This document shows positions 26,168 through 40,007 of a stretch of DNA of 64,000 bases, piece by piece. Source of the DNA: Amycolatopsis anabasis (lineage in GTDB: Bacteria; Actinomycetota; Actinomycetes; Mycobacteriales; Pseudonocardiaceae); contig NZ_VTHK01000009.1 in assembly GCF_009765355.1 (NCBI RefSeq), forward strand, positions 1 to 64,000, given 5' to 3'. The notes under the pieces are model-generated. The model did no database searches. It was not told the DNA's origin and saw only the letters and a program-made list of their open reading frames with translations. The translations under genes were made by a program, and so were the position numbers. Each line of letters begins with the position of its first letter. Position 1 is the first letter of the stretch.

Positions 26168-26716
26168 GCTTCTCCTCAAGTTCGGATGGTTACATCATCC
26201 AGATGTTCATATCATCTTGAAGGGCAGGCCGGGTGTCAAGGGCGGCTCGTGAGCGGGTGGCGGTGAGCGCTGCCCGGAATCCGCTCGCCGAGGCGGTGGA
26301 TCAACCGGTGGCGTCCGTCGCTGAATTACTCAAATGCTCAAGTGCAAGTACGTTTGTGAAACACTCACTTCAAGGTGGGGCCGGAAACGATGAACGTGAC
26401 CGATAAACGTGAATTTTGTGATGCAATCTTTATGGGCGATTGTGATCTATTTTCTACTGTGGTATGTCTAATTTAGACCGTGGCGTTGGGTGGTAGAACC
26501 CTTGTTGTGCAACAGTTTCCGCAGGTCGGCAAGGGAAACGTGATTATCTGACCTGGGTGCCGGTGTCCACATAGGCGAAGGATCTTCGGGTTGTCTTCAA
26601 TTCGTCGACTTGCTCCAATTGGTGGAACCGGCGCTTTGTCGGCTTGTTTTCCATTCTGGACAGGATGAGACTGGGAACCGTCGGTTAATGATCGATCGAA
26701 GGAGAGGAGGTGCCCA
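26168..26716. promoter_or_regulatory. Divergent, relatively AT-rich control region of the lasso locus
   Basis: This 549-base stretch between prolyl oligopeptidase and the lasso precursor is clearly less GC-rich than its surroundings, most of all at 26320-26480. The inverted repeat ACATC-ATCCA-GATGT (26192-26206) lies next to the peptidase start. A GGAGAGGAGG ribosome-binding site ends six bases before the precursor ATG. A 28-residue frame at 26390-26476 is noted separately as a finding. No obvious sigma-70 pair was identified. Confidence 0.5.
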
Positions 26717-26842
26717 ATGAACGACAAAGACGAGGTGATGACGCCGGTGCTGGAAGAGATCGGTGACGTCGAGGAGGTCGCGCAGGGTCCCGGCATTCTG
26801 CTGAATGACGGACCGCATCTGCTCCGCGGGTTCCCGAATTGA
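26717..26842 (+). CDS. Lasso peptide precursor (A)
   Basis: A 41-residue precursor too short for usual gene calling, with a strong GGAGAGGAGG site six bases upstream. The leader fits the lasso leader pattern YxxPxLxxxGx5Tx, with Val7 for Tyr, Pro10, Leu12 and Gly16, but it has Ala22 at the -2 position where Thr is usual. The predicted core is residues 24-41, GPGILLNDGPHLLRGFPN. A Gly1-Asp8 isopeptide bond would give an eight-residue ring (GPGILLND) and a ten-residue tail. A ring ending in ND recalls anantin and citrulassin. Neighbouring B2 and cyclase genes make the assignment secure; the exact cleavage site and ring are inferred. Confidence 0.88.
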   Translation: MNDKDEVMTPVLEEIGDVEEVAQGPGILLNDGPHLLRGFPN

Positions 26843-26935
26843 TCGGATCGACCTTGAGGTAACGGGGCTCCCGTCGTGCCGGCCGGCGGGAGCTCTCGAC
26901 ATCGGCGTGTCCCGTTCGGCCGGAGTGGAGGAAAC

Positions 26936-27448
26936 ATGCGCGGGGCCTCGTCGTTCGACTGGGAGTCGCTCCTCATCGGACAGGCGGTACCGAGGGCGAA
27001 GCGGCGCTGGCTGCTCGCGGCGCACTCGGCCGCCCTGCGCGTCGCACGGGCCTTCGACCGGTCCGGCCTCGCCGGAGCCCTGGGCGCGATGGACCGGATC
27101 ACCGCCCACCGCGAGGCGCGCCGGGCGCTCGCGGCGCTGCCCGCCGAGATGCGGACCTTCCTGGCGCAGGAAGTGGTGTGGCAGACGCGGGGCCTCGTGC
27201 GCACGTTCTACGGGGAGCGCCTCTGCCTGTTCGAAGCATTGGCGACCACCGCGGCACTGCGCGCGCTGGGGCTGCCCGCCGCCGTCATCGTGGGTTACGC
27301 CACCGGATCCGGGGCACGCCGGACGCCGGTGCACGCCTGGGCGGCCCTGGACGGCATCCCGGTCACCGACTCCGGTTACGTGTGGCAGCGCTACACCGAG
27401 ATCACCCGGTACCCCCACGAGCGGAAGGGCGTGTCATGCGCAGGCTGA
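26936..27448 (+). CDS. Lasso peptide B2 leader protease
   Basis: A 170-residue transglutaminase-like cysteine protease (Transglut_core3 family). The triad is visible: Cys97 in GERLCLFEALATTAALRALG, His133 in RTPVHAWAALDG and Asp145 in IPVTDSG. It would cut the leader from the precursor after the leader is delivered by the B1 domain. GGAGG stands five bases before the ATG at 26936. The N-terminal 70 residues are Ala/Arg-rich helix, longer than minimal B2 proteins. Its last 13 bases overlap the cyclase start, indicating translational coupling. Confidence 0.92.
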   Translation: MRGASSFDWESLLIGQAVPRAKRRWLLAAHSAALRVARAFDRSGLAGALGAMDRITAHREARRALAALPAEMRTFLAQEVVWQTRGLVRTFYGERLCLFEALATTAALRALGLPAAVIVGYATGSGARRTPVHAWAALDGIPVTDSGYVWQRYTEITRYPHERKGVSCAG

Positions 27449-29769
27449 CCACCGGTCCGGTGCACCTCTTCGGGCGAATCGGCAACCTGTCCGCGCCGCC
27501 ATGGCGGCTGGCGCCGCCCCGGGTGGTACCGCTCAGCCCACCGAATCTGTACAAACTCCCTTGCGGTGCCGAAGAAATCGTGCTCGGACAGTGTCCGAAC
27601 AGGACTTCCGCTCCGGAGCCCGCCGCGCGCACTCTCCTTTCCGGACGGATCGAACTGCCGGCCGGTGGGGAACCGGTGCGCGGCCGCGCGGCGGTGACCG
27701 AACTGGAGCGGTTCCTCGACCGGCACGGCGCCGGCGGTCTGCGTTCCCGGGAGGGCGAGTACTGCCTGGCCCATCTCACCCGCGACGGCGGCACGTTGTA
27801 CCTGTACCGCGGCCTCACCACGACGCGCGGCCTCTACTACCGGCTGTGCCACCACGGACTGATCTTCGCCACCGATCCGGAGGACCTGTGCGATCCGGAA
27901 CGGCCGCTGCACCGGCAGGTCGACGTCGACGTGCTGGCGGCGCTCGCGATCGAGACCCCGGTCCCGGACGACGCCTCGTGGTACCACGGCGTCCGGCGGC
28001 TGCCCGCGGGCTACCTGCTCACCGCGGGGGCCGGTGGGTTGCGCGTGGAGCGGCACGACGACCTGCGCGTCGCCGAGCCGGCGCGAGATCCCTTCCCCGT
28101 CGCGGCGCGGTCGTTCCGCACCCTGTGCTCGGCCGCGGTCGCTCGTGCGGTCGCGGACGTGCCGACGAGTGGCATCCAGCTCAGCGGCGGGCTGGACTCG
28201 GCCGTGGTGGCGTTCGAGGCGCACCGGCACGGGGACACCACGCTCTTCCCGTTCCACTTCCACTACGACCTGCCCGCCATGGCCGACGAAAAGGCGATGG
28301 CCGAGGCGGTCGCCCGCCAATGCGGCCTGCGGCTCGACGTCCTCGACGGCACGGCGTCCCTGGCTCCGGGCGGTGACTACCTGCTCCCCGGGCTGCCCGC
28401 GCGGGCGCCGCTGACCCACGGTTTCGTCCTGCCGAACCTGGCTTCCTGCGAAGCCCTGGCCGCCCGGCCCGGTCCCCGGCGCCTGCTGTCCGGAGTGGGC
28501 GGCGACGAACTGCAACTGCACGACTTCATGACGCCACTGCGGTCCTTCGGCCGGCGGGCGCTCAACCCGCTCGCCGCCGGAGCCCCGCCCTGGCAGCTCT
28601 TCGACAACGCCGTCATCCGGCAGTTCCTCGGGCGCTCCCTGAAAGAACCCGCGCCCGCTTCCTGGGCGGGGCGCGCCTTCGCGGCCGCGCGCGTGCTCCG
28701 CGGCACCGCTCCGATGCGGAGAACACCGTTCGACCCCTCGCTCGTCGAGGGGGTCCCGTGGTTCACCGCGGAGGCGATCAGCGCGGCCCGCGGCGTGGGC
28801 GAGTCGGCCATGGCCGGTTACGCGGACGGCTTCGCGCGGGCGCGGGCGGGAGTCCGGCGGACCTGGCTGGAGATGTACCTGACATATGTGAACTTCCACC
28901 GCAACGCCAACGACTACACCATGGCGACCTGGCAGCACGCCGTGTTCGACGCCCAGGGGATCGAGTACGTCGCCCCCTTGGTGGACCGGGCCCTCGCCGA
29001 ATTCTCCCTCACCCTGGACACCCGCTACCGCTACGTCGTGCACCGCGGGCACCCGGTGTCCAAGCCGCTCATGCGCGCCGGGTACACCGGACTCCTGCCG
29101 CGCGCGCTGCTGGCCCGGCTGGACAAGGTCGACTACAGCTCGCCCTACGAAACCTTCGTCCTCAACAACAAGAGCCTGGTCGGCGATCTGCTGGGAGCCG
29201 ACTCCCGGCTCGCCGAACTCGGCCTCCTCGCGCCGCACGCGGTGCGGCGGCTGCTGAACGCGCCGACGTGGCAGCTCCGCCGGAAGGCGGGCGAACTGGT
29301 GCACACCGCAAGCCTCGAATTGTGGTTGCGCGGCGGTGATCGCCGCCCGAACGAACCGATACCGGCGGTCGAACCGCCACCGGCCACCCGCCGGACCTCG
29401 CCCGCCCCGGTCGCCAAGCCGGCCGTGGCCGCGCTCCCCGCGGCCGGGGACGCGGCGTGGCGGATGACGCCGGACGCGGTGGTGCGGTTCCTGCCCGACG
29501 AGGCCGTCCTGCTCAACGAACGCGAATTCAAGCTCTACCGGCTGGACGCCGACGGCGCCGACCTGCTCGGCGAGGTGCTCCGCTGTGGCTGCTGGGCACG
29601 GCTCGAAGCGGCGCTGCGCAACGGCGACCACGCCACGACCGCCAAACGGCTCGACCGGGCCCGCGAACTCATCGGCTCCCTGATCCATGCCGGACTGCTC
29701 GACGGCCCGCTGCCCCGGCGGAACACTGGGGACCATGATCGCTCAGTTGAGACGGGCCGAACCGGCTGA
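27436..29769 (+). CDS. Lasso cyclase (C) fused to a C-terminal B1/RRE (PqqD-like) domain
   Basis: A 777-residue protein. Residues about 1-240 resemble an asparagine synthetase N-terminal domain but lack the catalytic Cys2 (MRRLTT...), as expected for lasso cyclases. Residues about 240-630 are the ATP-binding synthetase domain, with the PPi-loop SGGLDS (250-255) and SGVGGDE (352-358). It would adenylate the core Asp side chain and close the macrolactam. A Pro/Ala-rich linker at about 637-673 leads to a PqqD-like RRE at about 674-757 (PDAVVRFLPDEAVLLNEREF, then KLYRLDADGADLL). B1 is normally a separate gene or fused to B2; no other B1 is present here. The 3' end overlaps the GNAT gene. Confidence 0.88.
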   Translation: MRRLTTGPVHLFGRIGNLSAPPWRLAPPRVVPLSPPNLYKLPCGAEEIVLGQCPNRTSAPEPAARTLLSGRIELPAGGEPVRGRAAVTELERFLDRHGAGGLRSREGEYCLAHLTRDGGTLYLYRGLTTTRGLYYRLCHHGLIFATDPEDLCDPERPLHRQVDVDVLAALAIETPVPDDASWYHGVRRLPAGYLLTAGAGGLRVERHDDLRVAEPARDPFPVAARSFRTLCSAAVARAVADVPTSGIQLSGGLDSAVVAFEAHRHGDTTLFPFHFHYDLPAMADEKAMAEAVARQCGLRLDVLDGTASLAPGGDYLLPGLPARAPLTHGFVLPNLASCEALAARPGPRRLLSGVGGDELQLHDFMTPLRSFGRRALNPLAAGAPPWQLFDNAVIRQFLGRSLKEPAPASWAGRAFAAARVLRGTAPMRRTPFDPSLVEGVPWFTAEAISAARGVGESAMAGYADGFARARAGVRRTWLEMYLTYVNFHRNANDYTMATWQHAVFDAQGIEYVAPLVDRALAEFSLTLDTRYRYVVHRGHPVSKPLMRAGYTGLLPRALLARLDKVDYSSPYETFVLNNKSLVGDLLGADSRLAELGLLAPHAVRRLLNAPTWQLRRKAGELVHTASLELWLRGGDRRPNEPIPAVEPPPATRRTSPAPVAKPAVAALPAAGDAAWRMTPDAVVRFLPDEAVLLNEREFKLYRLDADGADLLGEVLRCGCWARLEAALRNGDHATTAKRLDRARELIGSLIHAGLLDGPLPRRNTGDHDRSVETGRTG

Positions 29770-30187
29770 TTACGACCGCATCGTCGCGGTGCTGGACGAC
29801 TGGTGGGGACGCCCCATCAGCACCGCCTTCCCGCGGCTGTTCCTCGATCTCTTCTTCTCGACCAGCCTGGTGGCCGAACAAGACGAGGAACTCGCCGGAT
29901 TCCTGGTCGGCCTCTTCTCCGGTTCGAACGACGAGGACGCCTACATCCACGTCGTCGGCGTCAACCCCCGCGCCCGGGGCACCGGCCTGGCCCGCCGGCT
30001 CTACGAGCGGTTCTTCGAGCTGGCCCGGGCCGACGACCGTTCCGTCGTCCGAGCGATCACCTCGCCGGGGAACCGCGGCTCGATCGCCTTCCACCAGGCC
30101 ATGGGATTCACCGTCACCGGCCCGATCACCGACTACCACGGCCCCTCGACCGAGCGCGTGCTGTTCGAACTCCGCCTGAGCGAGTGA
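29735..30187 (+). CDS. GNAT family N-acetyltransferase
   Basis: A 150-residue acetyltransferase. The acetyl-CoA motif VNPRARGTGLARRLYERFFE and the following SIAFHQAMGFTVTG are typical GNAT elements. The ATG at 29735 lies 35 bases before the cyclase stop, so the two are translationally coupled. Some lasso loci, such as albusnodin, contain an acetyltransferase that modifies a Lys, but the core predicted here has no Lys. This GNAT therefore may be a general small-molecule or protein acetylase that simply shares the transcript. Confidence 0.8.
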   Translation: MIAQLRRAEPADYDRIVAVLDDWWGRPISTAFPRLFLDLFFSTSLVAEQDEELAGFLVGLFSGSNDEDAYIHVVGVNPRARGTGLARRLYERFFELARADDRSVVRAITSPGNRGSIAFHQAMGFTVTGPITDYHGPSTERVLFELRLSE

Positions 30188-30200
30188 GCGGTGCTCACTC
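30182..30200. terminator. Convergent hairpin
   Basis: GAGTGAGC and GCTCACTC form a perfect 8-base stem with a 3-base loop across both stop codons of the converging GNAT and ABC permease genes. Confidence 0.5.
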
Positions 30201-32732
30201 CCAGCCGATCGCCTTGAGCACGTTGAGCCGGGCGGCGCGGCGGGCGGGTGGGAGCGAGCCGAGCAGGCTCAGCAGGACGACGGCGACGCCCAAACCGAGC
30301 GAAATCGGGATCACCTCGAATGCCACCTCGATCCCGGTGGTCGCGGCCAGCGTGAACGTGATGAGGTAGTGCAGGGCGAGGCCGACGCCGAGTCCCACGG
30401 CGCCGCCGATCGCCCCGACGGCGGCCGCCTCGGTGACCACCACCCGGCGGATCGTGCGCCGGTTCGCCCCGAGCGCGCGCAGGATGCCCAGTTCGCGCTG
30501 CCGTTCCAGCACGGAAAGCATGAGCGTGTTGAGCAGCGCCAGCGCGGCCACCCCGGCGACGATCCACTGGATGGCCAAGGCGAGCGACGCGGCCTGCCGC
30601 ACGGCGGTACTGGTCGCTTCGAGCAGATCGGACCCGGTGACGACGTACATCGGGTACGGCAACTCCGAGAGCATCCGCTGGATCGTGGTGCGGACCGCGT
30701 CCAGCTCGGCGCCTGGCCGGAGTTGGACCTCGTACATCGTGGCGCCCTCGCGGTGGAACCACTGCCGCGCCCGGTCCAGGGAGATGGCCACCAGCCCGGT
30801 GTCGACGGTCGGGTAGTCCACGATGTCGGCGACCCGCAGCCGCTGCGGCCCCTCCGGACTGGGCAGGGTGAACGAGTCGCCGACCCGGAGATCGCGCTCG
30901 CGCGCGAGTTTCCCGGACAGCACCGCCCCGGTGCCGGACAGCAACTCCGCGCGGCCGCGCTCGCTCGCCTTGGCGACCGGCACCAGGTTGCTCCCGGCCG
31001 AGGCGCCCTGCAGGACCACCCGCGAACCGTCCACAGTGGCGTAACCGAACAGGCTGGGCACCACCCGATCCACCCCGTCGACCCCGGCGAGCCGGTCGTG
31101 CAGCGAAGGCGGCAGGGCCGGGCCGGTGGGCAGCATGTCGGGCGGGGTGGGGTGCAGGGAAAGGTCGATGCGGCCGAGCGGGCCGAGCGCGTCCCGCGCG
31201 GAGGTGACCAGGTTCTGGCTCGCTCCGGTGGTGGCCACGCCGATGCCCACCGCGATGGCGACCACCATCGTCGTCGCCCAGATCCGCCGGGGCGCGCGTC
31301 GCATGGCGGCGGCCGCGAGCCTGCCGGTCCCGCCGAGGCGACCGGCGACGCGCGCGACGACCTTCGTGATCGGGGTCAGCAGCGCGTAGCCGAGCACGAT
31401 GACCCCCACCACGAACCACGCGACGGCGGACAGCGCCCATTCGTCGGCGGACACGGTCACCAGCACCGCCGCGATCGCGAGGAAGGCCACCCCGGCGATC
31501 GCCGCGACCATCCGGTAGCGCTGCCGCTCCTCGTCGCCGTCGGCCAGTTCGGCGGGCCGCATCGCTTCCACCGGCGCCACCCGGAACGCCCGCACCGAAG
31601 CCAGCCAGGACCCGATGACACTCGTGGCCACGCAGGCGCCGAGCGCGAGCGGGATGGCGTACCACGGCAGCGCGAACTCGACCCGGGCGTCGAACGTTTC
31701 GGCCAGGAACGGCGGCAGCCGGTGGATGGCCCACCGCGCCAGCAGCACCCCGAGCGGGCCGCCCACGAGAGCGCCGAGGATCCCCAGCAACACCGATTCG
31801 GCCAGCAAACCCCGCAGCACGGTGGCGCGTCTGCCGCCCAGCGCGCGCAGCGTGGCGATCGCCGGTCTGCGCTCCACCGCGGCCCGGTTCATCGTGTTGA
31901 AGACCAGGAAACCGGCCACGGCCAGTGCCATGAACGCGACGACCAGCGTCGAGTTCATGGCCAGGCTCACCGCGGTGCCGGCTTGGGCGGCGCGGAACCG
32001 CGGCGTGCCGACGAAGGCCCGATCGTCGACGGCCACGTCCAGGTTTCGCCGCAGCGACTCGACATCGACGCCGTCCCGGGCGACCACCAGCACGGAGTCC
32101 AGCCGGTCGTCCCGGCCCGCGAGCTGCTGGGCCAGCGGCAGCGGCGCGAGCACGAAGAAGCCGGAGTTCACCCGCGAGGCCAGCTCGCCCCGCGCCACCA
32201 GCGCGACGGTGACCTCGTGGGAGGTTCCGGTGTACGAGGTCAGCCGGATCCGCTGTCCCGGCGCCAGTCCGGCCGCACCGGCGAGGCCGGAGCCGAGCAC
32301 CACACCGTCGGGCGGCAGGTCGCGCCGGGGCACGGAGTCGATCGCCCGCTGGAGGTCGCTGCCCAACTCGCGCAGCCGGTCGTCGGCGCCGAACAACACC
32401 GCCCGTTGCGGACCGATCCGCACCGCGGACTGGATGATCGGGACCGCCGCGGCGACCTCCGGCCGCGCCGCGATCTCCGGCAGCAGCTCGGCGGGGAGGC
32501 CGGATTCGGCGACCCCGGTCACCTCCAGGTCGGCCGCACCGGCCACGCCGTCGGCGAGGCGTTCGACCGAGCCGGTCAGCGAGCCGTAGGTGCCGAAGAC
32601 GGCGACGACGAGGGCCGCGGACACCGCCACCACCCCGAGTGCGAGCACCGAACGCCCCTTGCGGGCGCCCAGGGGGCGCAGGTTGAACAAGCGGAACCGA
32701 GTGAGCGAGGCGGGCACCCGGCGCCCGGTCAT
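30195..32732 (-). CDS. ABC transporter permease, FtsX/MacB-like
   Basis: An 845-residue permease with two FtsX modules. Each has an N-terminal TM, an extracellular MacB-PCD-like domain and a three-TM bundle; bundles lie near residues 270-420 and 720-840. VVAFMALAVAGFLVFNTMNR, ATLRALGGRRATVLR, LERQRELGILRALGANRR and a terminal LNVLKAIGWE are characteristic. The start ATG overlaps the ATPase stop (ATGA). Together they form a mechanotransmission-type or exporter ABC system; substrate unknown. It follows the PKS on the same strand and converges on the lasso genes. Confidence 0.88.
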   Translation of the reverse strand: MTGRRVPASLTRFRLFNLRPLGARKGRSVLALGVVAVSAALVVAVFGTYGSLTGSVERLADGVAGAADLEVTGVAESGLPAELLPEIAARPEVAAAVPIIQSAVRIGPQRAVLFGADDRLRELGSDLQRAIDSVPRRDLPPDGVVLGSGLAGAAGLAPGQRIRLTSYTGTSHEVTVALVARGELASRVNSGFFVLAPLPLAQQLAGRDDRLDSVLVVARDGVDVESLRRNLDVAVDDRAFVGTPRFRAAQAGTAVSLAMNSTLVVAFMALAVAGFLVFNTMNRAAVERRPAIATLRALGGRRATVLRGLLAESVLLGILGALVGGPLGVLLARWAIHRLPPFLAETFDARVEFALPWYAIPLALGACVATSVIGSWLASVRAFRVAPVEAMRPAELADGDEERQRYRMVAAIAGVAFLAIAAVLVTVSADEWALSAVAWFVVGVIVLGYALLTPITKVVARVAGRLGGTGRLAAAAMRRAPRRIWATTMVVAIAVGIGVATTGASQNLVTSARDALGPLGRIDLSLHPTPPDMLPTGPALPPSLHDRLAGVDGVDRVVPSLFGYATVDGSRVVLQGASAGSNLVPVAKASERGRAELLSGTGAVLSGKLARERDLRVGDSFTLPSPEGPQRLRVADIVDYPTVDTGLVAISLDRARQWFHREGATMYEVQLRPGAELDAVRTTIQRMLSELPYPMYVVTGSDLLEATSTAVRQAASLALAIQWIVAGVAALALLNTLMLSVLERQRELGILRALGANRRTIRRVVVTEAAAVGAIGGAVGLGVGLALHYLITFTLAATTGIEVAFEVIPISLGLGVAVVLLSLLGSLPPARRAARLNVLKAIGWE

Positions 32733-33430
32733 GCCGGTCCCGCCTCGTCCAGAACCTCGTCCCGGATCAGCCGCCCGTCCTGCAGTTCGACCACCCGATC
32801 GGTCCACGAGGCGGCCGCCGGATCGTGGGTGACCATGACGACGGCACGCCGATCGTCGTGCGCGATCTCGGCCAGCAGCTCGAGGATCCGCGTGCCCGTC
32901 TTGGAATCGAGATTGCCGGTCGGCTCGTCGGCGAGGATCACCGCCGGGTTCATCACCAGCGAACGCGCGATGGCGACCCGCTGCAGCTGGCCGCCGGACA
33001 GTTCCGCGGGACGGTGTTCGGCCCGTCCCGCCAGCCCCACCCGGCCCAGCAGCGCTTCGGCGTCCCCGCGCACACGGGTCAGCGGCACGCCGTCGAGCAG
33101 GCGGGGCACGGCCACGTTCTCCCACGCCGACAGCGTCGGAAGCAGGTTGAAGAACTGGAACACGAACCCGACCCGGTGCCGGCGGAGCTCGGCCAGTTCG
33201 TCATCGGTGACCGCGCCCAGCTCGCGGCCGTCCATCAGCACCGCACCCGAGGTCGGCTGATCCAGCCCGCCGAGCACGTGCAGCAAGGTGCTCTTGCCCG
33301 AACCGCTCGGACCGGTGACCGCCACGAACTGCCCCTCGCGAACCGCGAACGTCACCCCGTCCAGGGCGCGCACGGATTGCTTGCCGACCTGGAAATCCCT
33401 GACCACATCCCGCAATTCGAGCTCGGCCAT
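32729..33430 (-). CDS. ABC transporter ATP-binding protein, MacB/LolD-like
   Basis: A 233-residue ATPase with Walker A GPSGSGKST, Q-loop FVFQFFNLLPTLSAWENV, signature LSGGQLQRVAIARSL, Walker B VILADEPTGNLDS and the switch His in MVTHDP. GNLDS is typical of the MacB/LolD/FtsE group that pairs with FtsX permeases. The ATG at 33430 begins the family-typical MAELELRDVVRDF. The longer upstream frame has no similarity. It overlaps the permease by four bases. Confidence 0.92.
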   Translation of the reverse strand: MAELELRDVVRDFQVGKQSVRALDGVTFAVREGQFVAVTGPSGSGKSTLLHVLGGLDQPTSGAVLMDGRELGAVTDDELAELRRHRVGFVFQFFNLLPTLSAWENVAVPRLLDGVPLTRVRGDAEALLGRVGLAGRAEHRPAELSGGQLQRVAIARSLVMNPAVILADEPTGNLDSKTGTRILELLAEIAHDDRRAVVMVTHDPAAASWTDRVVELQDGRLIRDEVLDEAGPA

Positions 33431-33640
33431 GCGATGGCGCTCCCGTCCTCGTCGGCTGGGTGCTGTCGTCCTCGTCGGGATACGTGAGCTCGCGGGAGAG
33501 CCGCCGGTCGTCGCCCGTCCCCCAACGAGCGACGACCGGGCGGCCTTCCACATCGCGAGGCGCTCGGCAGCGAATGCGGCCACCTCGCACTCGCACTGAA
33601 GAGTCCAGCACGCCGCTCTCACACTTCGCTGTTGCGGCGC

Positions 33641-39967
<6,327 letters not shown>

Positions 39968-40007
39968 CCAGTCCTCCACGAACCTGGTCCACTGGCGAAT
40001 TCATCGA

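Noticed and set aside
29735..30187. GNAT as a lasso-peptide acetyltransferase
   Set aside because: The predicted core has no Lys and its N terminus is used in the ring; the protein looks like a general GNAT. Kept only as a possible neighbour effect.
30369..33260. 963-codon plus-strand frame over the ABC transporter
   Set aside because: Shadow of the permease and ATPase genes, which have clear motifs on the minus strand.
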